Below the pieces are notes generated by a model. The model was given only the letters and a program-made list of their open reading frames with translations, did no database searches and was not told the DNA's origin. A stretch of 64,000 bases of DNA, from assembly GCA_963734665.1 (NCBI GenBank), contig CAVTIR010000003.1, positions 1-64,000 of the forward strand, given 5' to 3'. Origin of the DNA: Trebonia sp963734665 (GTDB lineage: Bacteria; Actinomycetota; Actinomycetes; Streptosporangiales; Streptosporangiaceae). The translations under genes were made by a program, and so were the position numbers. Positions 8,571-17,600 of this stretch are shown here, piece by piece (the first letter of the stretch is position 1; each line of letters starts with the position of its first letter).

Positions 8571-9584
8571 TCAGGCCCAGGGACGGGACAAGATCCGGAC
8601 AAGCGAGCCGGGCGCCTGCAGCCGCCGCAGCGCGTCGGGCGTGTCGTCAAGCGATACCCGCTCGGAGACCAGGCGCTCCACCGGTACCCGCCCCGCGGCG
8701 AGGTGGGCGACGGACTCCCGGTAGGTCTCGTCCGAGAACGCGCAGGCCCCGACGATGTGCTGTCCCTCAGAGAGGATCCCGAACAGCGGGATGGACGCCT
8801 GCTCGGGCGTCAGCGCGACCTCGACGACGGTGCCCCCCGGCTCGGTGACCGACAGTGCCTCGTTGAAGGCGCCTGGCGCGGCCGAGCACTCAAGCGCGGC
8901 GGCGAAGAGCGTGCCCGACTGCTTCGCGTACTCGGCTACGGAGATCTCGCGGGTGTCGATGACCACGTCCGCGCCCACGTCGGCGGCTGCCTGCCGCCGC
9001 CCCGCCGACCGGCCCGCCGCGACGATCGGCCCGGCCCCGACCAGCTTGAGCGCCATGATGACGTAGAGCCCGATCGGCCCGACCCCGTACACGAGCACCG
9101 GGTCGCCGGGGCCGACCTGGGCAAGCTTCACCGCCTGCGACCCGACGGACAGCGGCTCGGCGTGCGACCCGACCTCGATGGTCAGGTCCGCGGGCAGCGC
9201 CACGAGCTGCCGCGACGGCACCTTGACGTACTGGGCGTACGCGCCGGGGATGGTGATCCCGATGTTCTCCACCGCCGGGCAGCGGAACGGCAGCCCGCGC
9301 GCGCAGATCCGGCACTCGCCGCACGATCCGATCGGCGACGCGGCGACGGCCTGCCCCTCGCTCCACCCGGACACCTCCGAGCCGAGCGCGACGATCCGCC
9401 CGCTGAACTCGTGCCCGAGGACCTGCCCGGGCGCGCATCTACCGTTCTGCACGGCGTGCACGTCAGACCCGCACAACCCGCATGCCTCGACGGAGACGAT
9501 AACGTCAGCTGGTCCCGGCGTGGGGTCGGGCACTTCGCCGACCGTCGTCCCGGTCTCCTTATCCACATACAGAACGGCCCGCAC
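8571..9584 (-). CDS. Zinc-dependent medium-chain alcohol dehydrogenase
   Basis: 337-aa MDR family enzyme. Catalytic zinc ligands are visible as CGLCGSD (Cys near residue 36) and GHEFSG (His-Glu near residue 58); the structural zinc site is partly kept in CGECRICARGLPFRC. The Rossmann motif is VYGVGPIGLYV near residue 165. It oxidises an alcohol with NAD(P). The gene is separated by 233 bases from the upstream 371-aa gene and by 38 bases from the SDR downstream. Confidence 0.85.
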   Translation of the reverse strand: MRAVLYVDKETGTTVGEVPDPTPGPADVIVSVEACGLCGSDVHAVQNGRCAPGQVLGHEFSGRIVALGSEVSGWSEGQAVAASPIGSCGECRICARGLPFRCPAVENIGITIPGAYAQYVKVPSRQLVALPADLTIEVGSHAEPLSVGSQAVKLAQVGPGDPVLVYGVGPIGLYVIMALKLVGAGPIVAAGRSAGRRQAAADVGADVVIDTREISVAEYAKQSGTLFAAALECSAAPGAFNEALSVTEPGGTVVEVALTPEQASIPLFGILSEGQHIVGACAFSDETYRESVAHLAAGRVPVERLVSERVSLDDTPDALRRLQAPGSLVRILSRPWA

Positions 9585-9653
9585 TGGCTGTCCCGCCTCT
9601 CATTGACTTTTAGTAATTGAGTAAACGCTCTCCGTCGCCATCGGGTAGCAAGA

Positions 9654-9681
9654 GCCGGCCCGAAGGCGCATTCGGGCCGGC
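9654..9681. terminator. Strong 11-bp hairpin in intergenic repeat region
   Basis: GCCGGCCCGAA (9654-9664) and TTCGGGCCGGC (9671-9681) form a perfect stem around GGCGCA. The surrounding 9585-9817 has no gene; two imperfect copies of an about 40-base sequence (around 9662-9702 and 9762-9799) share GCGCA, CTCTTGCC and GCCC blocks. It could end transcription of the 371-aa gene. Confidence 0.5.
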
Positions 9682-9817
9682 AAGAGCGAGGCCCGGTGCG
9701 CACAAGGCTCGCTGGCCCTAGGCCACCTCCGCCGCCGTCCCTGCGGCCTAACGTGCCAAGTGCGCATCTGGGCGGGCAAGAGTGAGCCCGAATGCGCAAT
9801 TGGGCCGGTTGGGCGGG

Positions 9818-10933
9818 TCACGCCTCGACCTTTACCATCGCCATCGGGCGGTCGTAAAAGCCGAAGGTCTCGACGACCGAGGAGACGCCGGCGTTGGGTG
9901 CGCCGGCGACCACGATCTGGATCGCGTCGATGGACTGGATGAGCCGCACTGGGGTGTCCAGGTCCTCCGGCGCTTCCTGCGGGATGGCATCCGGGTGGTC
10001 GGCGGGCAGTCGCCAGCCGGTGCCGTGCGCGATGGCCTCTTTGCCGGCCGCCGCGAGGTCCCGGTAGCTGCGGAAGCCGACGTCGGCGATCGCCTGGCGG
10101 ACGTCGTCCTTGGACCAGCCGTGCTTGTCGAACAGCCGGGCGTGCTCGGAGTTGAGCACGATGAACCCGGCGGCGTTCGGCCGCACCAGCGCGCCGGTGC
10201 GGCAGAGCGAGTCGGCGAAGTCCTTGACCAGTTGCTCGGGAACGATGGTGTGCCTGGCCTCGATGTGCAGCACCGAGCGGATGACGGTCGAGGTGACCGC
10301 GCTCTCGGATGGCGCGAACCCGTTGTCGACGGCCAGCGACGGCCAGGGGGAGTCCTCCTCGTTCTCCGCGATGAAGCAGGAGTACTTGGCGGGATTCCCC
10401 TGGGTGGCCTGGTCGAAGACGTGCGGCCGAAGGCCAAGGCCGTTGATCGCGCCGAGCCTGATGGCCCGGCCGATCGTGGCATTGGCCCGGAACCCTGACC
10501 CCCACACGTTGCCGCGTGAGTTGAACCCGAGCGTCGTGCGCAGCGGCCCGAAGAGCACCGAGAACGGTGCCGTTCCGGTGGTCGACTGCCAGATCGCCCT
10601 GGGCACCATGCCGTCGCGCAGGAACGCGTCCCACGCGGCGAGCACGACGGGGAAGTACTCCGGCAGACAGCCGGCCAGCGCCGCGTTGAGCGCGGCCAGC
10701 CGGACGGTCAGGTTCTTGTTGAGGTGCGGCATGGGGATGAGTGCCTCGTCCGGGTCCCTGGCGGTGTAAGCCAGGAACTCGGACAGGTACGACGACGTGA
10801 CCGGCATGACGGGCAGCCCGTCGGTCCAGCCGCGCGAGTGGTAGTAGTCCTGCACGCGGCGGAAGTCGGCCACGTCCGCGAGCACTGTGTCATCGAGAAC
10901 CGTGTCGTCGATGACTGGTGGTTCAGAACTCAT
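9818..10933 (-). CDS. Uncharacterised 371-aa protein linked to the selenoprotein
   Basis: I do not recognise a named function. The protein has conserved-looking motifs RGWTDGLPVMPVT (near residue 34), AGCLPEYFPVVLAA (near 86) and NSRGNVWGSGFRANATIGRA (near 140). There is no signal peptide or clear membrane segment. The gene follows the UGSC selenoprotein by 14 bases, so they are probably co-transcribed and may act together. It contains Cys in AGCLPEYFP that could pair functionally with a selenol partner, which is speculation. Confidence 0.7.
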   Translation of the reverse strand: MSSEPPVIDDTVLDDTVLADVADFRRVQDYYHSRGWTDGLPVMPVTSSYLSEFLAYTARDPDEALIPMPHLNKNLTVRLAALNAALAGCLPEYFPVVLAAWDAFLRDGMVPRAIWQSTTGTAPFSVLFGPLRTTLGFNSRGNVWGSGFRANATIGRAIRLGAINGLGLRPHVFDQATQGNPAKYSCFIAENEEDSPWPSLAVDNGFAPSESAVTSTVIRSVLHIEARHTIVPEQLVKDFADSLCRTGALVRPNAAGFIVLNSEHARLFDKHGWSKDDVRQAIADVGFRSYRDLAAAGKEAIAHGTGWRLPADHPDAIPQEAPEDLDTPVRLIQSIDAIQIVVAGAPNAGVSSVVETFGFYDRPMAMVKVEA

Positions 10934-10947
10934 GTGCGTGACCTCCT

Positions 10948-11532
10948 TCAGCTTGCCGGTGCTTGATTCGGTGGGGCTGGATTCGATGGGCGGATCGTCA
11001 GGCCGGCGCCGAGGACGCTGACGATTTCTGGCAGCGCGACCCGCGCGATCTCGTCGAGCTCCTCTTGCGTCCGCGATGCGATCGGGTGCGGCACGGCCAC
11101 GTACTGGTAGCCGGGGAACCCGAGCGACCTGGCCATCGCCTCAGCGGTGATACGGAAAGCAGTGGTGCAGATGCTGACCGCGGGGATGCCTGCCCGCTCC
11201 AGCACGATCCCGTCGGCCAAACTGGCCGCGCTGCACGAGCCTCAATCACCGATCGCAGCGACGGCGAAGTCGCAGTTGTGCAGCATCTGCTGGACGACGG
11301 ACTCCTCGACGGGCGTGCCGAAGTAGCCCTTGCGGAACATCCGGACCTCACGGACGCCGTACTTGTCCTGCAGCTCGCGGCCGACGGCGTGCAGCAGCAC
11401 GGCCGCGTTCGGCTTGGTGTTCTCAAGCAGTCCCACGGTGAGGCCCGCCAGGGACTGCGGCCGCGGCTGGGCGAGCGAGGTGTTGGTGCCCAGGTCGCCT
11501 TCACCGGTCGGATCGAGCAGCGGCTCTCGCAT
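10948..11532 (-). CDS. UGSC-family selenoprotein (in-frame TGA read as selenocysteine)
   Basis: Two ORFs in the same frame, 11532-11245 (96 codons) and from 11241 to the stop at 10948, are separated only by TGA at 11242-11244. Read through, the protein has 194 residues with IGD-U-G-S-C at positions 94-100, which is the defining motif of the UGSC (seleno)protein family; Sec is residue 97 and Cys is residue 100, a potential redox pair. The N-terminal part (LAGLTVGLLENTKPNAAVLL) and the part after Sec (LADGIVLERAGIPAVSICT) also fit that family. A stem-loop at 11214-11228 lies 13 bases after the TGA. Genome-wide sel genes are not in this window. A simple gene calling would split it into two fragments. 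Confidence 0.88.
11214..11228 (-). promoter_or_regulatory. Bacterial SECIS-like stem-loop
   Basis: On the coding strand CGGCCA-GTT-TGGCCG forms a perfect 6-bp stem with a GUU loop, beginning 13 bases after the UGA; the loop begins 20 bases after it. Bacterial SECIS elements lie directly downstream of UGA with a G-containing apical loop at roughly this distance, so this is a good candidate SelB site. Confidence 0.65.
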
Positions 11533-11541
11533 TGCGGCTGG

Positions 11542-12513
11542 TCACCTCCTGACCAGGTTGCGGGCCCTGTCGGCCACGTTTGACGGGGTAAGCCCGTAGT
11601 ACTCGTACAGTTCAGCGGGCACGCCGACCTCAAGGTCCTGGTCGGGGAGCGCGACCAGGTCCAGCTTGACGCTCAGCCCGGCCCGGGCGACCGTCTCGGC
11701 GACGATGGTGCCGAGCCCGCCGACCACGCTGTGCTCCTCGATGGTGAGCACGCGCCCCGTCTTCTCCGCGCTTGCCAGCAGCGCGGTCTCGTCGTAGGGC
11801 CGCAGGTAGGCGGCGTCGAACACGTCGGCCTCAATGCTGTCGTGCTCGAAGAGGGCCTCCGCCGCGGCGGCCGCCAGGCCGACCCCCATGCCGTGCCCGA
11901 TGAGCGTGATGTCCCCGCCGGTGCGCAGCCGTGGCCACTTGCCGTACTCATACTCCGGTGCCTCGTCGTAGACCTTCGCGGCGGCCTCGGCGATCCGGAT
12001 GTAGACCGGGCTCTCGAGCTCCGCGGTGGACCGCATCAGGCTGATGCAGGACGCGGCGTCGGCGGGGGAGAGCACGACCGTGTTGTTCATCGTGCGGGCG
12101 ATCGCGATGTCCTCAACGGCGTAGTGCGAGGTGCCGAAGTACCCCATCGCGACCCCTGACAGCCTTCCCACGAGCCGCACGGGCAGGTGGTTGTAGTCCA
12201 CGTCGGTGCGCCACTGCTCGCAGGTCTTCAGCATGCCGAACGGCGACATCGAGTAGATGTAGGGAACTAGCCCCGCGCTGGCGAGCCCTGCGGCGAGCGA
12301 GACCGAGTTCGTCTCCGCGATGCCGACCTCGATGTAGCGCTCGGGGAACTTCGCGATGAACTCGGCGACCGTGTTGGACATGTCGGCGGCCAGCGTGACG
12401 ATCCGCTCGTCCTCGGCGCCGAGCTCGGTCACGGCGAAGCCGGCCGGGTTCGCGGTCATGGCGGTCTCGCGCTCGACGTCGCTGAAGACGTCGACCATCT
12501 TCTTCTCAGCCAT
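11542..12513 (-). CDS. Transketolase C-terminal subunit
   Basis: 323 aa, the pyrimidine-binding and C-terminal domains of a split transketolase. It shows the catalytic Glu context VGIAETNSVSLAAGLA, and the C-terminal transketolase domain (VFDAAYLRPYDETAL, EEHSVVGGLG). The true start is the ATG at 12513 with GGAG eight bases upstream; an open frame continues upstream but is an out-of-frame reading of the partner gene. It overlaps the N-terminal subunit gene by 8 bases. Together they transfer a two-carbon unit using thiamine diphosphate; in a catabolic operon this may serve sugar-acid metabolism. Confidence 0.9.
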   Translation of the reverse strand: MAEKKMVDVFSDVERETAMTANPAGFAVTELGAEDERIVTLAADMSNTVAEFIAKFPERYIEVGIAETNSVSLAAGLASAGLVPYIYSMSPFGMLKTCEQWRTDVDYNHLPVRLVGRLSGVAMGYFGTSHYAVEDIAIARTMNNTVVLSPADAASCISLMRSTAELESPVYIRIAEAAAKVYDEAPEYEYGKWPRLRTGGDITLIGHGMGVGLAAAAAEALFEHDSIEADVFDAAYLRPYDETALLASAEKTGRVLTIEEHSVVGGLGTIVAETVARAGLSVKLDLVALPDQDLEVGVPAELYEYYGLTPSNVADRARNLVRR

Positions 12514-13381
12514 TGGCCAGCTCCATCCGGGCGGAGATTTCCGCGACGACGTCGGCGTACTGCTCTTCGTTGAGCAAGCCAAGGTGCCAGGCCTGCGGCT
12601 GCTTCTCCATGAAATCAACGCCGTGGCCCTTGCGCGTCCGCGCGATGACCGCCACAGGCTGCTCGCTGCCGGGCTCTGGCAGTTCGTCGAAGGTCTTCCT
12701 GAGGGTCGGCGCGTCGTGCCCGTTGATCTCGCGCACCGTCCAACCGAAGGCCTCGAAGCGCGCGGCCAGCGGCTCGATGTTCATGGCGTGCGACGTCGGC
12801 CCGGCACCGGAGAAGCCGTTCGCGTCCACGATCGCGACCAGGTTGCCGAGCTTGTAGTGCGAGGCGGCCATCGCGGCCTCCCAGACCTGGCCCTCCTGCA
12901 GTTCCCCGTCGCCGGTGAGCACGAACGTCCGGTAGTCGCGGCCGGTGAGCCGGGCCGCGATCGCCATGCCCGCGCCGACCGAGAGGTTGTGCCCCAGGGA
13001 GCCCGACGAGAAGTCGATGCCGCGCGCCACCTTCATGTTCGGGTGGTCGTTCAGCGGGGAGCCGACCTTGCCGAACTGCTTGAGCCAGTCGTGGGGGTAG
13101 AAGCCAAGGTCCGCGAGCACCGGCCACAAGCCTGTGGCCACGTGGCCCTTGCCGAGCAGGAACCGGTCCCGGTCGGGCCAGTTCGGCTCGCTCGGGCGCA
13201 GCCGCAGGACGTGGTAGTAGAGGGTCGAGACGATTTCCGCGGCGGAGAACGTCGACGAGTAGTGGCCGAGGCCGGCCTGCGCGACTAGTTCGATCGTCTG
13301 CAGCCGTATCCAGTCAGCCCGGCGAAGGAGCTCGACGTCGCTGAGCGGCCTACCGCGCTCCAAGGTGATGTCATCAGGCAT
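12506..13381 (-). CDS. Transketolase N-terminal subunit
   Basis: 291 aa, the thiamine-diphosphate-binding half. It shows AQAGLGHYSSTFSAAEI, the LGKGHVATGLWPVL stretch with a conserved His, and the TPP motif GDGELQEGQVWEAAM followed about 20 residues later by VDANG. It forms the active enzyme with the following C-terminal subunit. It is the first gene of the minus-strand operon that leads into the selenoprotein gene; the region upstream carries paired TGTTGACAAT boxes. Confidence 0.9.
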   Translation of the reverse strand: MPDDITLERGRPLSDVELLRRADWIRLQTIELVAQAGLGHYSSTFSAAEIVSTLYYHVLRLRPSEPNWPDRDRFLLGKGHVATGLWPVLADLGFYPHDWLKQFGKVGSPLNDHPNMKVARGIDFSSGSLGHNLSVGAGMAIAARLTGRDYRTFVLTGDGELQEGQVWEAAMAASHYKLGNLVAIVDANGFSGAGPTSHAMNIEPLAARFEAFGWTVREINGHDAPTLRKTFDELPEPGSEQPVAVIARTRKGHGVDFMEKQPQAWHLGLLNEEQYADVVAEISARMELANG

Positions 13382-13678
13382 GACGCCAGCCTAAATTCGG
13401 CACAACTTGTTGACAATATGCCGCGTGATCAGCGCGGTCGCTCGGATGACTGTGCTGGCCCACAAGGATTTAGCCGGAAAATCGGCCACGTCTATGATTC
13501 TGATAAGGCCTGTGGATGGCCTTATACGGCCGTACCAGGCCCTGGCTATGTGACGGGAAGACAACATTTCGCGTGCTGCCGTGCTGGTCCCGTGATAGGG
13601 GCCCGGTGAGCCTGTTGACAATCCGCCAGCTCAGATCAAGTCTGTGGGACAGTGTGGTCTGCTGCTGCGGAGGCAAGC
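13382..13678. promoter_or_regulatory. Divergent control region between transketolase and SDR genes
   Basis: 297 bases between divergent starts. It holds two copies of TGTTGACAATnnGCC, at 13408-13422 near the transketolase start and 13613-13627 near the SDR start. The first copy contains TTGTTGACAA, matching the TNGTNNACNA type of GntR/FadR operators. A third element, ATAAGGCC (13503-13510) and GGCCTTAT (13518-13525), is a perfect 8-bp inverted repeat with a 7-base loop. The second box includes TTGACA that could serve as a -35. No regulator gene is adjacent. Confidence 0.5.
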
Positions 13679-14539
13679 GTGAGTGTCGTTGATGACCTGT
13701 TCTCTGTCCGTGGCCAGGTGGCCCTGGTCACCGGGGGAGCGTCCGGCCTTGGCTACGCGTTCTCGTCGATCCTGGCCGACGCGGGCGCGACCGTCATCAT
13801 CGCGGACTGGGACGGGGACGGGCTGAAGAAGGCGGTCGAGGCCCTCGCGGAATCGGCGGACGCCGCAGGGCGGACGGCCACTGCGGACCGGAGCGGACCG
13901 CCCCTTATCTCAGGCCGGACTCTCGACGTCAGCGACGCGACCGCTGTCCACGCCTTGGTCGACAGCGTCGTGGCCACTCATGGCCGCATCGACATCGTCT
14001 TCGCCAATGCCGGCATCGCGCGCGGCCGCCCCCCGATGCTTCCCGAGGGCTGGCTCGACGACATGGACATGGCCGCCTACAACGCCCTCATCGACGTGAA
14101 CCTGCACGGGGTCGTTCACACCGTCCAGGCGGCGGCGAAGCACATGAAGCGCCAGAAATCCGGGTCTATCGTGACAACGGCCTCCACCGCCGGCCTGCGC
14201 AACGACCCGTTCACGCCGTACTCGTACACCATCGCCAAGGCGGGCGTCATCAACTTCACCAAGCAGGCCGCGCACGACCTGGCCCGCTGGGGCGTGCGGG
14301 TGAACGCGATCGCGCCGGGGCCGTTCAAGACGCACCTCGGCGGCAAGGAGCCGACGTCGGCCGACGCGGACGCGATGTGGAGCGCGGTCGTCCCCCTCGG
14401 CCGCATGGGCAACCCGCCGGAGATCCGCGGACTTGCCCTGCTCCTCGCCTCCAACGCGGGCAGCTTCATGACCGGCGGCGTCTACCCGATCGACGGCGGT
14501 GCCCTGCTCCAGGGCCCGTCCCTCCCGCCCCTCGCCTAG
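13679..14539 (+). CDS. Short-chain dehydrogenase/reductase
   Basis: 286-aa SDR with TGGASGLG, ANAG (as FANAGIA), catalytic Ser in TTASTAG and YTIAK as the catalytic pair. An insertion after the second strand (about residues 55-75) is unusual. The GTG at 13679 is chosen because GGAGG lies five bases upstream; the open frame extends 27 bases further. It is divergent from the transketolase operon and shares its control region, so it may be coregulated. Confidence 0.85.
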   Translation: MSVVDDLFSVRGQVALVTGGASGLGYAFSSILADAGATVIIADWDGDGLKKAVEALAESADAAGRTATADRSGPPLISGRTLDVSDATAVHALVDSVVATHGRIDIVFANAGIARGRPPMLPEGWLDDMDMAAYNALIDVNLHGVVHTVQAAAKHMKRQKSGSIVTTASTAGLRNDPFTPYSYTIAKAGVINFTKQAAHDLARWGVRVNAIAPGPFKTHLGGKEPTSADADAMWSAVVPLGRMGNPPEIRGLALLLASNAGSFMTGGVYPIDGGALLQGPSLPPLA

Positions 14540-14556
14540 CTCAGTACCCGGTCAAA

Positions 14557-14592
14557 GCGAAGCCCGCGCGGTTAACTCCGCGCGGGCTTCGC
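14557..14592. terminator. Bidirectional terminator hairpin
   Basis: Perfect 15-bp arms (14557-14571 and 14578-14592) around TTAACT, placed between two convergent genes (stops at 14539 and 14620). The sequence pairs GCGAAGCCCGCGCGG with its complement. Confidence 0.85.
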
Positions 14593-14619
14593 CGTTGCCC
14601 GGGTCGGGCGGCTGGCGTA

Positions 14620-17600
14620 CTAGGCCGCGTACTCCGTCTGGCCGACGAACGCCTCCCAGAGGCCCGCGTAGACGCCGCCGGCCTCGACCAGTTCATCATG
14701 CGAGCCGGTCTCGGCCACGCGACCGTGGTCCATGACGATGATCCTGTCCGCCCGCGCCGCCGTGGTCAGCCGGTGGGCGACGACGATCGTCGTGCGCCGG
14801 GCCGCGAGCTGATCCGTGGCCGCGTTGACGGCGGCCTCGGAGGCGAGGTCTAGCGCCGCCGTTGCCTCGTCGAGCAGCAGGATGTCGGGGTCGGCGAGGT
14901 CGGCCCTGGCCAGGGCGATGAGCTGGCGCTGGCCGGCCGACAGGTTCCGGCCGCGCTCGCCGACCTCGTGGTCGTAGCCGTTGGGCAGGGCGGTGATCAT
15001 GTCGTGCGCGCCGACGGCCCGCGCCGCTTCCACGATCTCGTCCATGGACGCGTCAGGGCGGGCATAGCCGATCGCGTCCGCGACCGTGCCGCTGAACAGG
15101 TAAGCCTCCTGCGGTACGACACCCAGGCGGTGGCGGAACTCGGTGAGGTCGTAAGTCCGCACGTCCACGCCGTCGACGAGGACGGCGCCGCCGGTCACGT
15201 CGTAGAAGCGGGCCATCAGCTTGACGATCGTGGACTTCCCGGCCCCGGTCTGGCCGACGAGCGCCACGGTCTCGCCGGGCGTGATGGTGAACGACACCCC
15301 GGCGATCGCCTCGGCGGAGGTCTTTGCGTCGACGTCCACGCCGTCCAGCGTCGAGCCGGCACCGTAGGCGAACCGCACGTCGCGCAGCTCGATCCGCCCG
15401 GTGAACCCGGAAGCGGGCACCGGCACGGGGTCGGCTGCGGACGGCACGGTGGTGCGCAGCCGCAGCAGGTCCTTGATCCGCGCCAGGCCGACGGCCGCCT
15501 GCTGGTAGCCGTCAAAGACCTGCGAGAGCGACTGGATCGGCGCGAACACCATGTCGACGTACAGCAGGTAGGCGATCAGCGCGCCGACCGACAGCACACC
15601 GGAGCGGACCTGGCTCACCGCGACCACGAGCACCAGCGCGGACGCGACCGTGGACAGCGTCTGCACGAAGGGGAAGTAGAGCGCGATGTACCGCTGCGCC
15701 CGGAGCCGTGAGGCACGGTAGGCGGACGACCGCCCGGCGAACCGGTCCGCGTTGGCCCCCTCGCGGCGGAACGCCTGGGTGACCCGGAGGCCGGCCACGT
15801 TCTCCGCGAGGTCCGCGTTCACGATGGACACCCGCTCCCGTGCCTCGGTGTAGGCCTGCGAGGACTTCCGGCGGAAGATCACGGTAGCCACCGCCAGCAC
15901 CGGAACGATTGCCAGCACCAGCAGTCCCAGCTCCACGTTGATCACCAGCATCACCGCGAGCACCCCGACAAAGGTGAGCAGCGACGACACCATCGTGACC
16001 AGGCCGGTCTGCAGGAACGACGACAGCGCGTCCACGTCGCTGGTCATGCGGGTCATGATGCGCCCGGACATCTCCCGCTCGTAGAAGTCGAGGCCGAGCC
16101 GCTGCAGCTGCGAGAAGATCTTCACCCGCAGGGTGAACAGCAGCCGCTCGCCGTTGCGCCCGACGACCATCGTCTCCACGATGTTGACCAGCCAGTCGGC
16201 GAACACGATCGCCAGACCGATGATTGACACCAGGACGACCGTGTGGAACATCCGCGCCTGCACGCCGTTGTCGATCCCGTTGCGCACGAGCGCCGGCAGC
16301 GCGAGGCTGGCGGCCGCGTCGAGCCCGTCGAGGACGAGCCCGGCGATCAGCGCGATCGCGATCGGCTTCAGCAGCTTGCGCAGCGAGAACGAGGTGTCGG
16401 CCGCCTCTGCCTGCGCGAGGTCCACCTTCGGCTTGTCCTTGACCGGCGGCAGCGCCGCCACCCGGGCGAGCAGCTCGGGGCTCGGCGGCACGGAGCCGAT
16501 CATGCCGTCCATGTTCCCGCCCGCGCCGGCGCGCCCGCCGCGCCCGCCGCCGCGGGCGGCGCCACCGCGCCCGATGGCCGGGGTCGCCGTGAGCGCGCGC
16601 GCCGCCCCCACGTCGGAGAATTTGGGTGATCCCGAACGAGTTCGTGTTCCACGTGCACCATGACCATTGCCCTGCCCGGCGGTGGCGGCGTCCGAGACGG
16701 CACTCTGGGTGGTCGCCAGGTCGCCGGCGTCCGCGCCCTCAACGCCGTCGCCGGGCCCGGTGATCAGGATCCGGTACAGCTCGCACCGCTCGGTGAGCTC
16801 GGCGTTGGTGCCGATGTCGGCGACCCGCCCGTCCGCGGTGAGCACGGCGATCCGGTCGGCGAGGTTGAGCGTGGACTTCCGGTGCGCGATGAGCAGCGTG
16901 GTGCGCCCGGCCATGACCCGGTGCAGGGTGGCGTGGATCTCCGCCTCGATCCGCGGGTCGACCGCCGAGGTGGCGTCGTCGAGCAGCAGCAGCCGGGGGT
17001 TGGTGATCAGCGCGCGGGCGAGCGCGACCCGCTGGCGCTGCCCGCCGGAGAGGGTGAGCCCCTGCTCGCCGACGACCGTGTCGTAGCCGTTAGGCAGCTC
17101 GCGGATGAACTCGTCGGCCTCGGCGGCCTTGGCGGCGGCGATGACCTGCTCGTCCGTTGCGTCCGGGCGGCCGTAGGCGATATTGGCCTTCACCGAGTCG
17201 GAGAACAGGAAGGACTCCTCCATGACCATGCCGATCGACGCGCGCAGCGACTGCTCGGTGACGTCGCGGACGTCGTGCCCGCCGATCTTCACCGCACCGC
17301 CGCGCACGTCGTAGAACCGGGGAAGGAGCAGTGAGAGCGTGGACTTGCCCGAGCCCGATGGCCCGATGACGGCGACGGTCTCGCCCGCCCTGACTTCCAG
17401 GGACAGCCCCCGCAGCACCGGCTGGGACGGCACGTAGCCGAACTGCACGTCCTCGAACGCGATCCCGTTCGCGTCTTCGGGCAGGTCGATGGCGTCCGGC
17501 TTGTCGGTGATGACCGGCTTGGAGTCAATGACCTCGAAGACCCGGATGACGCTGGCGCGGGCCTCCTGGCCGATGGTGACCAGGTTGGTGAGCACCCGCA

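Noticed and set aside
11242..11244. Treating the TGA as an ordinary stop and the two ORFs as separate genes
   Set aside because: The frame is the same, the gap is only the TGA, the U-G-S-C motif is exact and a SECIS-like loop follows.
12514..12618. 35-residue N-terminal extension of the transketolase C subunit
   Set aside because: It is an out-of-frame reading of the preceding gene; ATG 12513 has its own ribosome site and the correct domain start.
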